Under the pieces are notes generated by a model. That model did no database searches. It was not told the origin of the DNA and saw only the letters and a list, made by a program, of their open reading frames with translations. This document shows positions 23,093 through 33,756 of a stretch of DNA of 64,000 nucleotides, piece by piece (the stretch's first letter is position 1; every line of letters begins with the position of its first letter). Where the stretch lies: positions 32,547,478 through 32,611,477 of the forward strand of contig JAJKFL010000006.1 of NCBI GenBank assembly GCA_021186555.1, read 5' to 3'. A program made the translations under genes and the position numbers. Origin of the DNA: Reticulitermes speratus (Eukaryota; Arthropoda; Insecta; Blattodea; Rhinotermitidae).

Positions 23093-23888
23093 ATGAGGGC
23101 GACAAGATAAAATTCGGCTAGTACAAAACCGAACTATTCGTTACCCAACCGAAAGAACAGACATAAAATCTCCGGTATGTAAAAAAAACTGAAATCGCTG
23201 AACAGTTTTTCGTAAGTTTCTCTAATATCAGATCTCATGGGAACCCGTTGGGCGGGTCCCGATTTGTTACATGCATGCAGACGGATTAAGCGACTTTCGC
23301 AACCCTGCAGAGCTCCTAAAACGCTTAAGAAGGGCACGACAGGTTGAAAGAAAAATTTTACGATACAAACAAATCCCTAATCACGCTTGTTCCCTATATA
23401 CAAACTGCGCCAGAATATAAAAATTCTGTTTAACCTGAGGTCAGATAGTCTACGTCCAATTTGAAGGTCTCAAAACAATTTCCTGAACACGGCCTATACA
23501 GAGAAACACGTCCCAACTGCTTCGTATCAGTTCACAGTTTACGGTTCAAGTCCTTACGACTAACCAGTGTCAAGAACTTTCTTCGAAGCACACGCACTGA
23601 CAGGAACAGAAATTCTTTTGGAGGGACAGTTCGTGATGTTAGTTATCTAGTCCCCATTAATACCGAACAAATCGGTCCCAGCGGTAAATTTCTGGTTTGT
23701 ATTCGGGACAGGACCGGTTCGAATGTAGGCGCGGACACCGGTCATCCTGACTGACGTTGTTCGCGGTTCTCCTCAGTCCATCCACGCTAATGCAGGGGTC
23801 CTACGCAGATCACACCAAGGACACTTCCTTCCAAAACTTTACAATTCATCATTCACCAATTATCCTACCATATACGTATAGCCGTAAT
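23093..23888. other. no recognised feature
   Basis: Nothing identifiable. Confidence 0.4.
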
Positions 23889-24008
23889 TAGGGCGATCAA
23901 ATCAAGAATGAGATAGGCGACGCATGTGGTACTTATGGGGGAGAGGAAAGGTGCACGTAGGGTTTTGATGGGGAAACCTGAGCGAAAGCGACCACTTGGA
24001 AGACAAAC
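23889..24008 (+). pseudogene. LINE reverse transcriptase C-terminal stub
   Basis: The translation reads QIKNEIGDACGTYGGEERCT, then a stop, then GFDGE. Nucleotides encoding a KRPLGR-type motif follow after a frame change. This is the conserved tail block of one non-LTR retrotransposon family (consensus style: CGTYGGEER...GKRPLGRPRRRWEDN). A homologous stub on the minus strand at 32600-32757 shares the GATCAAATCAAGAA start. It is inactivated by stops and shifts, and only the end of the ORF is left. Confidence 0.7.
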
Positions 24009-24204
24009 GCGTACAGGGGAGCATCATTAAAGTGGTACTTCAAGAAACAGAAAGCAGGGCGTGGACTGGACTGACCTGGAACAGGACTGAGACAAGTGGC
24101 TGGCTCTTGCGACCACTGTAATGAACTTTCGGGTTCCATCAAATGCTGAGAATGTCAGTCTAACGGAGGATACTATTAGCTACTCAAGAAGGACTCTGCT
24201 CCAT

Positions 24205-24275
24205 GGACTTTGTTAGTGTTAGTTTGTTAGTTTTACTTAGTTATTTAGTTAATTAGTTACTTGGTTAGTTATATA
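24205..24275 (+). repeat. GTTAGTT-rich low-complexity tract
   Basis: Irregular repeats of TTAGTT and TTAGTTA. It is not the insect telomere repeat TTAGG. Confidence 0.6.
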
Positions 24276-24449
24276 CGCATAGTGCGAGATACCGACAGCT
24301 TGGTAAAACAAACCACAAAAATGTCATGACCTATTACTACGGGCTATGGAATCAACTTAACTTTCACGAGCTACCTACGCACCAGCCTACTGTACTAATT
24401 GCTAACTTTACTCAACTCTTTCGGAGCGTCACTTTTGACACGATGCGTA

Positions 24450-24700
24450 CGACTTTTTATTTTTTATGAGAAGGGCCCCCGCAGCAGACGCTACGGACGC
24501 ACCGCAGCCTTGAGGCTTATTGTGCTGCCTTATGATGAAGACGAAGATTAGTTTTTTTTATTTTTCCGTGTAATAGAGCACCGGTAGAATGAAATTGACA
24601 GGGGAAAACAGAAACCTGTCCCAGTGCCACTTTGTCCACCACAAATCCCACATGGACGGACCCGGAATCGAGCCTGACCGCCTGAGCCATGGCACGGCCC
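24450..24700 (-). mobile_element. SINE family C with 8-bp TSD
   Basis: GATGCGTA occurs at 24442-24449 and 24701-24708. The minus strand begins GGGCCGTGCCATGGCTCAGG (A-box TGGCTCAGGCGG) with a B-box-like GGCTCGATTCCGGG. The body includes GTGGTGGACAAAGTGGCACT and an A-rich stretch, with a 3' end CTGCGGGGGCCCTTCTC. Relative to the plus copies at 40.9 and 48.5 kb it has a shortened head. Confidence 0.85.
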
Positions 24701-24708
24701 GATGCGTA

Positions 24709-25493
24709 ACACGTTATTTCGTCGCACTCTGTATAACAGCACAAAGTGTCCCCCCTGTCGCCAAACACGCCATTTATTTGGCAGCAGTACGTATCTAGCT
24801 ACTGTACAGCAGTTAACAAGATACATAGTAACCCTGCAGAACACGGTCGCACGACTTCTCAACACCAGTAGCAATCATACACAAACAGAAATAGCGACGT
24901 TATGGCTGCAATGCTCACAAATAACAACTCTAAAAGACGGCAGAAGTAAACTCCCCACTGATCCTATCAGTCACCTATACAAGCAATAAAAACTGCGCCA
25001 ACCGGTCACGAATTATCACTACCACCCCCCTTCCCCCGGCAGCACTGTCGAATGTCTTGTAACTACTCAGCACACAGAACGGTTAGAATGAACAACTTTG
25101 GGAAGCAAAATTACTTCCCACACGTTCCTATTCCCTCTACACCTACAATGAGTAGGTAGAAGAGGTCCGAGTAAAAAACAGTTCCTACTCATGGGCACAT
25201 TTAAGATTACGGTACAGAGGATACAGGCCTACTGAGGGAATACAGTTACGCATTTCAATGTGTCCGACAACAGCAGTAGGCATACATCAGCTGAGTTTTC
25301 CTTAATCGATTTTCAATTCATATTTATACTGAAACTTTCATTCAGTATTTGGCTGTATTATAATACTCTCGTGCAGTAACGGTAAGGCGGGTTCACGCAC
25401 TGCATGAAGGTCAGCCACATCCAAAACATTATACAGACGTCCTGAAAATACATTTTATATTGTTCATACCGTGCACTGTCACTAACCGAACAC
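24709..25493. other. no recognised feature
   Basis: Nothing identifiable. Confidence 0.4.
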
Positions 25494-25553
25494 ACAATAC
25501 TCAAACCAACAAAATGCACTCTTATTATTATTATTTTAGATATCATATACTAC

Positions 25554-25844
25554 AGGGGGCACGCGGTGGAGCAGTTGGTTGAGGCACTGCGCTACAAACC
25601 GGAACGATCGCGGGTTCGATTCCCGATGGTGTCACTGGAATTTTTCACTGACAATCGTTTCGGTCGCACTCAGCCTCTAACAGAAATGAGTACCAGGAAT
25701 CTTTCCTGGAGGGTAAAGGCGGCCGGTGCGTAGGGCTGACAACCTTACCACCTTCATGTGCCGATTGTCTAAAAACCTGGGAGCCTAGACCTCCTGGAGC
25801 CCTAAGGGCCTGTCAAGGCCTGTAATGGGATTGCTTTACCTTTT
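25554..25844 (+). mobile_element. SINE family D inserted in Penelope-like arm
   Basis: The 12-bp duplication ATCATATACTAC / ATCATATATTAC (25542-25553 and 25845-25856, one mismatch) flanks it. The head GGTGGAGCAGTTGGTTGAGG looks like an A-box and GCGGGTTCGATTCCCG is the B-box. The body differs from A, B and C, but the tail GGGATTGCTTTACCTTTT is like family B. The target is the left arm of the element at 25494-26330, so this SINE is younger than that element. Confidence 0.85.
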
Positions 25845-25944
25845 ATCATATATTACAATATCTGTAGAATAATGCAACATGTTTCGATCCCTCCTGGCAT
25901 CAGCATCAGGGATTCGTGTCAGAGTATGAATTACACAAACAGAA

Positions 25945-26166
25945 TTAACGATATATGTACGTGTGCCTCTGGCGATTGGATCCATTCACTTTTATCGAGA
26001 TGTATTTAGGTGTTAACTGTAACTGCCTACACACGTTGTTGTGCCATATTGCTGCGTTACTTTTGTGTAACTTGACTCTAACATTTTTATACTGATTGAT
26101 CTCTTTTGCCTGTTTGACATTGATAAAATTTATATTGTTCACACCGCGCACTGTACATATGTACAT
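25945..26166 (-). pseudogene. Penelope-like N-terminal protein fragment
   Basis: The frame reads VNNINFINVKQAKEINQYKN, then KLHKSNAAIWHNNVCRQLQL and TPKYISIKVNG. The series AKEI-QYKN-, K-NAAIW-N--CR, LTP-YI-IK resembles, from memory, the N-terminal coding region of arthropod Penelope-like elements. A homologous stub lies at 32460-32560. No reverse-transcriptase or GIY-YIG domain follows, as the element stops at the arm. It is a fragment without function. Confidence 0.55.
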
Positions 26167-26211
26167 ATATCATTAGTTCTGTTTGTGTAATTCATACTCT
26201 TACACGAATCC

Positions 26212-26239
26212 CTGATGATGATCCCAGATGGGATCGAAA
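26212..26239 (+). ncRNA. hammerhead-like core, perfect 6-bp stem II
   Basis: CTGATGA (26212-26218), T, GATCCC, 4-nt loop AGAT, GGGATC, GAAA (26236-26239), then CATGTTT. Core bases match the hammerhead consensus exactly apart from the extra T before stem II. AATC upstream can pair with GATT downstream as a short stem I. It lies antisense to the protein fragment next to it; the inverted left arm carries a degraded sense copy at about 25872-25905. Confidence 0.5.
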
Positions 26240-26722
26240 CATGTTTGATTATTCTACGGATATTGTAATATATGATATCTAAAACAATAAGAGTGCATTT
26301 TGTAGGTCTGAGTATTGCATGTTCTGAAATTTCATATCAACCAACACTAAACATGTGCGTGTGAATATGTTTGTTTACTACGAATACAAGGGAAGGAAGG
26401 GTTCAATCAGCTACGACAGATGTTTCTGTTGTACGAGTACGTACACGGACCATCTCAAATGAACAAGCTATATGTCAGTTGCAGAACATCATTTCTGTTT
26501 CTCACATTACTTCCATTTCCTCTTCGTATGCGGAACTTGACCGATGTCATTCATAATTCCTTCTGCCGATCGCGCCTGTGTTAAGTTGTATACTTCTACG
26601 ATTGTTAAAAGTTTCAATAGACCAACATTTAATTAGTTAACAAGATGCACGGTGAATACAACGTGAAGTTCTACGGTTGTGTTTCCTTTCCAAGCAAAGA
26701 ACAGTAGGCTAACACTGTTTTG

Positions 26723-26930
26723 GAAATAAAATACCAACGAGAGTGGTTACAACACGTAGAGAGAAAGGGCACAGACAGGATACCCAAACAGGCACTGAAA
26801 TAGAGGCCAAAGGCGAAGAGAAGCATAGAACGCCCGAGGAAAAGCTGGAAAGACCAGCTTCACATTGAGGGATAGAGAACAGGCACTATGCCTAACAGTT
26901 CACAGCTCATGATGATGATGATGATGATGG
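26723..26930 (+). pseudogene. LINE ORF2 3' end with (ATG)n tail
   Basis: The plus frame reads EWLQHVERKGTDRIPKQALK, a stop, RPKAKRSIERPRKSWKDQLH, a stop, then TMPNSSQL and an ATG/GAT microsatellite tail (26909-26930). The HVER-GTDRIPKQAL-Y-P and R-IGRPRKRWKDQ pattern is the usual C-terminus of an RTE/Jockey-like ORF. Two internal stops make it dead. The family differs from the stubs at 7.1, 23.9 and 47.7 kb. Confidence 0.75.
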
Positions 26931-26971
26931 AGGATAACAATACAGGCAATGTAAGCATAATGTAAACATTG

Positions 26972-27462
26972 ACGCGCGTTCGCGTAACCATTGTTGCTGT
27001 GCAAAAGCAATAAGTATTAAATATTGTGAGCACGTGTATGTATTATTGCATAGTTATCCGGCATGCAGAGCGCATGCACCGTATTATATTGTCATCTGTG
27101 GCCTGTCTGGCTCTAACATATTTTACTACATTTCTCATAAACGGCACGATTTTCGGGAAAAAGTTATTTAAAATAAAATGTGTGTTTTGATTCTCTCTAC
27201 AACTTCTGTCTGAAACATTTCTCACTCTAAGAAGAATTCAGCGAGATAGTATCATAAATGTACATAGGTCTTCATGTAAAGTACCCGTTATTCTAGTCAG
27301 ATTTTAATGAAATTTGAATTTTCTCGACAGATTTTCGAGAAACACTCAGATATAAAATTTCATGAAAATCCGTCAAGTGGGAGCCGAGTTGTTCCATGCG
27401 ACGGACAGCAGATAAAAATGACGAAGCTAACAGCCGCCTTTCGCAACTTTGCGAAGGCGCCT
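26972..27462 (+). mobile_element. MITE family F, full-length copy 2
   Basis: It runs from GACGCGCGTTCGCGTAACC to GCGAAGGCGCCT. It contains all the family landmarks listed for copy 1 plus the 5' part AAAAGCAATAAGTATTA. It is about 490 bp and non-coding. The sequence upstream (TAAGCATAATGTAAACATT) is also shared with other copies, so the real left end may lie further out. Confidence 0.7.
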
Positions 27463-28157
27463 AAAAATGGAAAAGTTTTAAAGCACACTATTTTAACATT
27501 TCCGCACTCATGCAATATATCAAACTATATGCACAAACAAACTTCATTTATTCAAAATACTTTAGTTTACTGCCCACAACTCCGACTTAAGACTGTAACG
27601 TAATTCTGAGGATAGTGCAACCCATTACATTACCCTTGGTTAAGTGCCTTCCCATGGTATGCAGAGCTAATTAAACAGAGAAATTCAGTATTCTCTTCAA
27701 CGAAATTACTTCACACCGACATTCAGCATTAACTGCAGTAGAAGACCTTGGCAGTTGCTACACAGCTACAGGCGTGCATGCTTTATAACCTGCTGAATAC
27801 GCCTATCAGAATTACTAGAGTGACAATACGGTCGCTGGTATAAGAAGATTACCTTCTCTAATTACCGGTACCTTCCGTACCTACAGACGCACATTTGCTG
27901 ACAGCAGGGCTGTAATTGCATCCAAAATTAGTTCTGTAAGTTTCCAGATTAACACTGCGGTCAGCCTTTCATTGGCACATTTTATATCATATTTTTCGTA
28001 TTATTTTTAACACATTGTCACATGTATTTTGAGTTCAGTGTCGAAACATACAACTAAGACCAAGTTAACAGCAGTCACTGCTTCCCTCATCCCCAGTTCC
28101 CGTCACTTTTTTGTCAAGTGCGGCGCTGTGCGGAAACTTATTGGCGACGGATTGCTA
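27463..28157. other. no recognised feature
   Basis: Nothing identifiable. Confidence 0.4.
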
Positions 28158-28159
28158 TA

Positions 28160-28501
28160 CAGACACTCCCCGACTTACGCAATAGTTACGCTGCGGAAGG
28201 TCCGGCATGTCGAATTTTTTGTAAATCGGAATTCAGTATGCATGTAGTCAATTACGACTGTATAAACTTTACTAGGCAGTTCAGTTTAAACCCAAACTCC
28301 CCACACACTGGAACCTGATCGGCCGCAGCAGCATCGCCCCACTGCCTGTGTTATCGCCCAGCAGTATTCTTTCGCCACCATCGTCTCATTATACTCTCAG
28401 TCCCGCAAGGAAAAATTCGGCACGCATTTCAAAAAACTTATTTCGATTTTGCTACTTCTTAAAATTGTTTCCAAGTCTGAAATGGAGTCGAGGAGTGTCT
28501 G
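28160..28501. mobile_element. pogo/Tc1-like MITE, TA-flanked
   Basis: The left end CAGACACTCCCCGACTTACG and the reverse complement of the right end, CAGACACTCCTCGACTCCA, form inverted termini. Each is flanked by TA (28158-28159 and 28502-28503). The CTCCCCGACTTACG sequence is typical of pogo/Tigger-like termini. The 342-bp interior has no transposase. Confidence 0.7.
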
Positions 28502-28667
28502 TATGCGTTTAGAATGCCTCCCACAACGTAATTTCACTGAAACTTTCACGGTTTTGGAACAGCACAGACCGCAACCGTTTCCTCAAAACCCACAAATCCA
28601 CTAGTTTTCATCTGATTACTACATAACCGGATATGAATCCATGTCATTAAAAACCTGCTATAGATTC

Positions 28668-28924
28668 TTTTTTCCAATGGCGCAACAACCCCTAGTGGGC
28701 AAGGACCTCCTCATTACCGAGGCTTCACGATCACATTCAGCCACACACCACACTCGGTAGGACTCGTCTGGACGAGCGAAAGGCCCGTCGCAGACCTCTA
28801 CCTGACAACACACAACACTCAGAAGAAACAGACATCCATGCCCTCGGCGGGATTCGAACCCATAATCCCAGTAAGCGAACGGCCGCAGGCCTACGCCTTA
28901 GACCGCGCGGCCACTGGGATCGGC
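28668..28924 (-). mobile_element. SINE family A2, full length
   Basis: The minus strand has the head CCGATCCCAGTGGCCGCGCG, GTCTAAGGCGTAGG, the B-box GGGTTCGAATCCCGCCG, the body and the A2 3' end (GGGTTGTTGCGCCATTGG plus A-run). No clear target duplication is visible. Confidence 0.8.
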
Positions 28925-29439
28925 CGTGAATCGTTAATGGAGCCCAATTTATGAAGCATCCGCCTCGCCATTATCAGGTATAAAATGAACTGTGTCCTAT
29001 CTCTATTCGCCTTTGAAGTACCATGCAACACGCCATTTCAAAAAATCTGTCCCTCTCGTCTTAATTGTATCAGAAACTAAAATCGCCCTTGCTTGTTTAA
29101 GCAATGACAATTCTACCCAGTATAAGTTTAAGATATACGTGTTTCAAATACTGAATCCAGAAAAAATAATCCCTGGAATTAAAGTTTATTACTGCAGGCA
29201 TACTACGATATATGGAAAACTCATGGTCTATGAGTGAATTTAATTAAACAGTAACGCTACAGATTCAGCAATTAATGGGGAACTGTAGGGATTTTATTTT
29301 TAAATGGTGTTGGATCAGTCACGAAATTAAAATTGTAAACTAATTGGATACAGACAAAATGCCAACCCCAAACTCCCCCCCCCCCAACCTTCCTCTCGCA
29401 ATGAAACTGCTAGGACGTGATGCTTGTAATAGACCTTAG
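28925..29439. other. no recognised feature; short C-run at 29378
   Basis: A frame at 28992-29237 shows no recognised similarity. A run of about nine Cs near 29378 is low complexity. Confidence 0.4.
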
Positions 29440-29785
29440 TACATGTTGTTACTGACACGTACACTGGCGACGGGATCTGTTTTAATGTATATACAATGTT
29501 GTTACTGCGACACGTACACTGGCTGAACAGTGCTGAAGTACAATAGTAATGTTACTGCGACGACACTGCCGATATACAATGGTCTGACGAACATGGCAAG
29601 TACAATGTTGTTACTGCGGACACGTACACTGGCCGACGGCTGAAGTACAATGTTGTTACTGGGGACACGTACACTGGCCGACGGCTGAAGTACAATGTTG
29701 TTACAGCACACGTACACTGCGACGCAATACAATTTTATGGACGTACACTGGCCGACGCTGAAGTACAATGTTGTTTGGGTACGCA
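29440..29785 (+). repeat. degenerate minisatellite, 45-bp unit
   Basis: The best units start TGAAGTACAATGTTGTTACT near 29596, 29641 and 29686 and continue GGACACGTACACTGGCCGAC. Flanking units differ mainly by small deletions rather than substitutions. About seven units in all. Confidence 0.85.
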
Positions 29786-29989
29786 CGTGGCCTACATTCC
29801 ACCAAACTGTGTTTTACACGACCTGCACTATAATGTGTACACACCAAGTCCAATATTCTTAAGTAGCCTGTACGATTTGTACCACGGGACACCCACCATA
29901 TTGTAACTGCATTTTGTCACGTCCAGGCATCACAGACCAAAATATGGCACCCACAGATGTTTTAGTTCATCAGACAGAGCTTGGGTTCT

Positions 29990-30185
29990 GAATACTCAAG
30001 TCTTCTGAGATGTTCCGCTGTCGTTGGGTAAACAGTTCCCGACGTTTCGAAGGATATTCAATATGAAGGTCAAGCATTCTTCTTGAACTGCCTGACTCTG
30101 AAGATGAAGGTACTACAACCTTTCGAAACGCAGGGAACTATTTACCTAATGACACGGCGTCAACATCCCAGAAGCCTGGTTCGTT
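29990..30185. repeat. CGTCGG-family palindromic unit
   Basis: Left arm CTTCTGAGATGTTCCGCTGT ... CCCGACGTTTCGAAGG, centre CTGAAGA-T-GAAGG-loop-ACCTTTC-GAAACG, then right arm AACTATTTACC, GACACGGCGTCAACATCCCA. The same layout as 38593-38779, with more substitutions. Confidence 0.6.
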
Positions 30186-30876
30186 TTGTTATATTATCAC
30201 ACAGTTAGTAGACTGAAATCTAACCAAGCACAGTCTTTACTTCCCTAAGTTGATAACTGCTCAGCTGACCAAGAAATTCCCAGCCTTTTACGGAAACCAA
30301 AGTCGATTACCGTGTTACTGAACCCCATCGTGGGCAAACCGAATTCAATCCGCACATTTACGGCGTATTTATTTACGAATGTCCCGAACAAGTGTGGAAA
30401 AACTGCACCCAAATTCGGAACACACACAAATTCTAAAAATGAATTTTGGGATTTCGCATCACGAACTAACAATTTTTGCAAAATGTAGTCGTAAATACTC
30501 TTTTACTTCTCTTTCATTAAATATGCACTATGCCAGAAAACGATAAAAATAAAACGTTTGCAAAATTTTTTTTCCAATGTCGCAACAGCCCCTACTGGGC
30601 CAGGGCCTCTTCATTATCGAGGCTTCACGATTACACTCAGACACACAACACTCGGTGGGACTCTTGACGCGTGTTCAGCCTGACGCAGAGACCTCTACCT
30701 GACAACACACAACACTCACAACAGACATCCATGCCCCCGGCGGGATTCAAAGCCGCAATCCCAGTTAGCGAAAGGCCGCAGACCTACACCTTAGGCCAAT
30801 GGTATTCAACCTGGGGTACGTGTACCCCCGTGGGTACGCGAAGACATCTTAGGGGGTACGTAAAATTAAAAAAATA

Positions 30877-30965
30877 TATATACAGGGTATACACAAAAGA
30901 ATGGTGCGGTTTCCCTTTATTCACCATTGAAACCGCACCATTCTTTTGTGTTTACCCTGTATATA
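30877..30965. mobile_element. palindromic MITE nested in the hAT element
   Basis: Two 37-bp arms (30877-30913 and 30929-30965), with one mismatch, around a 15-nt loop. Ends TATATACAGGGTA with flanking TA. The arms contain AAAAGAATGGTGCGGTTTC. It probably moved into the hAT element secondarily. TA flanks hint at a Tc1/mariner-type source. Confidence 0.7.
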
Positions 30966-31064
30966 TTATTTCATGACAAACACTGAATAATCAGGGTCCG
31001 ATTTAGGGTTAGCCACAAGAGACCCGGACGTAAGGACATGCGACTTAGGAGCGCCATTTTTCTT

Positions 31065-31070
<6 letters not shown>

Positions 31071-31100
<30 letters not shown>
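31071..31100 (+). repeat. (CT)n microsatellite
   Basis: About 14 CT units inside the hAT element. Confidence 0.9.
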
Positions 31101-31101
<1 letters not shown>

Positions 31102-31402
31102 TTCTGCGATTCTTATCTGGGCGGCTAGTTTCATTTTATTCCACACAGTGCATATAATATATTTTTTATTTAATATCTTGACCCTACTTTTCTCACTTAA
31201 AACTTATTATTTAATACATTATTTTCGATGTAATTTATTTAACGTATTTTAGATGTACATTATAGAAAATGTATAACTTGAATTATGCACCAACAACTTT
31301 GGGGGTACAAAGTTGAAGAGAAATTATATCTGGGGGTACGCGAACAAAAAAGGTTGAATACCACTGCCTCAGACCATACGGCCACTAGATCGGCCGTTTG
31401 CA

Positions 31403-32439
31403 GCATAACATACTTGTACCATGCGCTATTTAACAAACAATAATAACTTAATTTCAATACAGTATTAATAATGTGTTATACTAAACTGCTGCGGAGCAAA
31501 ATCGATATAGATAAAGTCGAGTTTTGACCCTGCAACAGGCTAACAGTTTTATCAAAACCAGCTGCACAGTTTAGAAGCGATGGAGATGACCTCCGCATTA
31601 GGCGTTCGCTTTATGCAATGGAAGTGTACCATACTAGCGTCAGAGCTGAACTCGGGCTACAGATGAGAGGCCTTGAGGTGCTACACACTGCAAGTGGTAT
31701 ATACAAGCTGTAGCCATGGCCGGCTCACGCCCTGAAGTAGGCGTATATCCAAATTCCGAATACTCGTACATGCAACTGGACTGGCAACATCACGAACCGT
31801 CACACTAGCCGAATCAATTACGCCACGTCACCTACCCATCGGCTAGGTTACAAAAAACGCACAGAATTGGGAACGCATGGATATGCGTTACATTAAAATG
31901 CATGAGCAATGAAATTAAACTAGCGTGTTAAACGCAGCGATAGAGAGAGAAGCCATGTACTGTCATGTGGTTAACAACCTGCTGGTAAATAATGACGGAA
32001 TTTACCATCAGCATAATGCAAGAGAGAAAGCAGGGGGGAAAAAGCGACGTGATTGTGGTGGGGCGCACCCATAGTGCTAGACTCTCGGAGGATAAGGACT
32101 GGTCAATGGACAACAAACGAGTTGCTTCATTCTGCTGTCTCAAACTTCTTTTTCTTGGAGCCGGCAGGAAAACGTTCCTCTTTCTTTTAAAGAGGGAAAT
32201 CAGCCGAAAGAGAACAAATGATTCACGTGAACACTAACTCCGTGAAGCAGCGTCCTCTTTGAGAAGCTAATACTTCCTCAGATAGACAAGAAACTCCCCA
32301 CATTCTATGCAACCCAAAGGTTCATTACCACATTCACAACAGCCCGTCACTTGTTCCTATTCTGAATCAGATCAATCCAGTTCACGCGCTCCCAACCCAT
32401 TTATTTAGGATGCAATCTAATTTTATATCTTCAATAATC
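31403..32439. other. no recognised feature
   Basis: Nothing identifiable. Confidence 0.4.
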
Positions 32440-32575
32440 CAATTTCTGTAATTTTAACCAACGCATGCACACAATTGTTTTCTTTGATGTTCTTAAACTG
32501 GTAAATTTGTTTTGCCTGTTGAGCATTAACGCATTTTATATTTTCCATTCTGTGCAATATAATTTCTCTAATTTT
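32440..32575 (-). pseudogene. Penelope-like N-terminal fragment, second copy
   Basis: The minus frame RMENIKCVNAQQAKQIYQFK, NIKENN corresponds to the start of the fragment at 26166 (NNINFINVKQAKEINQYKN). It is flanked by a short inverted repeat, TTCTGTAATTTTAACC / TTAATCAAAATTACAGAA. It joins directly to a LINE stub upstream, so this is a chimera of two relics. Confidence 0.5.
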
Positions 32576-32770
32576 AATCAAAATTACAGAAACTCGATCT
32601 AATATTATCCTCCCACCTATGCCTAGGTATTCCAAGTGGTCTCTTTCCCACAGCTTTCCCTACCAAAACTCTGTACGTACCTCTCTTCTCCCCCTTACAT
32701 GTCACATGCCCCACCAACCTCATTTTTCTTGATTTGATCACCCAGACAACATTTGGTGCGAAGTACGAAT
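32576..32770 (-). pseudogene. LINE reverse transcriptase C-terminal stub
   Basis: The minus frame gives KMRLVGHVTCKGEKRGTYRV, LVGKAVGKRPLGIPRHRWED, NIRSSF. This is the conserved ORF2 tail (MRW-GHV, G-EKR---RVLVGK-EGKRPLGRPR-RWEDN) of a non-LTR family. It is homologous to the plus-strand stub at 23889-24008 but better conserved. The catalytic region is absent. Confidence 0.75.
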
Positions 32771-33055
32771 CATGAAGCTCCTCAATGACGTAAACTTCAC
32801 ACAGATAAGAATTCTAGTAACATGAGAATAACTAAGTATTGAGCTAATGCGTATTTTGAAACGAAGAGCTCATTATGAGCAGTATAGTTAAGCTGTTGTA
32901 TCCTCTGTTGCGTTTTTATTGTCACTTTCATGGCACAAATGACAAACACGGATACAATGCAAAATTCTGACGTCGTGTTTCACAAGTTTAAAGTAAAAGA
33001 AATGGATTTCAGTGGACATAATATAAACAAAATTATCATTTGAATGTATAATTCA

Positions 33056-33334
33056 TCTCTTTTCTTCTTCTTCTTCTTCAGCCATTACAGTCCTTGGTGG
33101 ACCTTAGCCTCTTTTTCCAATTTTAAAAGCTTCTCAACAGAAAATTTTATGGGGTGGGGTTGTCAGTCCCATGCCCAACCCCGCAACCTGGAGGACCAGG
33201 ATATCCCTTTTTGTCTGGCATGGGAGGCCCTACCAGTAACTACGTTACCACCACCATAGCTCTCAGGATCATTTGACCACACAAGCCCCACCACTACGTC
33301 AAAGTAGGGATACCTTCGGGGGGCGGATGTAGGC
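33056..33334 (-). repeat. retroelement-like repeat with (GAA)n tail
   Basis: On the minus strand it starts near CATCCGCCCCCCGAAGGTAT, passes GAGAGCTATGGTGGTGG and GGCATGGGACTGACAACCCC, and ends AAGGACTGTAATGGCTGAAG followed by GAA repeats. A 3' microsatellite tail is typical of some LINEs and dependent SINEs. I think it is an internally deleted LINE but cannot confirm the family. Confidence 0.4.
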
Positions 33335-33756
33335 CTATAATTATCTATCTATAAACACACTGAATGGAGCATCTGCAACCAAGTATGTGTTACATGCCCC
33401 TTCTAGGAGTACAGTTCCTGGAAAGGATTTATAAGTTACGATTTTTTTAATTACATAATTATCGCAAGTTACGCCATTAAAAACCACAACAAAGTACAGG
33501 GAGCATATATTTCAGAAAGTTTTGTGGAGTCTGTCCAGTCTTTAGAAACCTAAAACAAAATTAATGTGACGACTTATACAAACAACACTGCAAACAAAGG
33601 GAAATTAGGTTCTTCAGCAGTGCAGGAGCATTGCTGAATCCTTAAACTTAATATGTGGGGCACTGCACATTGTCCTGTCTTATTAATGCAAACCGCTGGG
33701 ATCGAACCCGACTTTAAAGTAACAAGAGGGGCAATGTGCGTATAACGTAACACTGT
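33335..33756. other. no recognised feature
   Basis: A possible lone B-box on the minus strand near 33690 (GGGTTCGATCCCAGCGG) without a convincing A-box. Confidence 0.35.

Larger units (their letters stand above)
25494..26330 (-). mobile_element. Penelope-like fragment with inverted terminal arms
   Basis: The outer arms, from ACAATACTCAAACCAACAAA at the left and its imperfect reverse complement ending near 26325, extend inward for over 150 bases once the SINE at 25554-25844 is removed. Shared landmarks are GCACTCTTATT, ATCATATA, ATGTTTCGATCC and GTATGAATTACACAAACAGA. Between the arms lies a minus-strand coding fragment similar to the N-terminal region of Penelope-like proteins. Each arm carries a CTGATG...GATCGAAACATG hairpin. 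Penelope-like elements are known to have terminal repeats with hammerhead motifs. The assignment here is inference from the protein fragment plus that motif. Confidence 0.6.
30797..31366. mobile_element. non-autonomous hAT element with 8-bp TSD
   Basis: Termini are CAATGGTATTCAACCTGGGG and the reverse complement of GGTTGAATACCACTG, matching the common hAT end CAGNGGTNNTCAACC. The 8-bp duplications CCTTAGGC (30789-30796) and CCTCAGAC (31367-31374) each differ by one base from CCTTAGAC, the intact sequence of that site in other SINE-A copies. Subterminal GGGGGTACG repeats occur at both ends. No transposase frame. Confidence 0.85.
30563..31394 (-). mobile_element. SINE family A2, split by a hAT insertion
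   Basis: CGTTTGCA at 30555-30562 and 31395-31402 flanks the whole block. The SINE 3' part and body occupy 30563-30796 and the head end 31367-31394 (CTCAGACCATACGGCCACTA). The 570-bp hAT-type element lies between. Rejoining at the 8-bp hAT target site restores the expected head order, so the SINE was there first. Confidence 0.85.

Noticed and set aside
24205..24275. Interstitial telomere repeat
   Set aside because: Units are TTAGTT-like and irregular; insect telomere repeats are TTAGG.
26909..26930. CRISPR or satellite interpretation of repeated ATG units
   Set aside because: It is the simple-repeat tail of a LINE stub; no spacer structure exists anywhere in the window.
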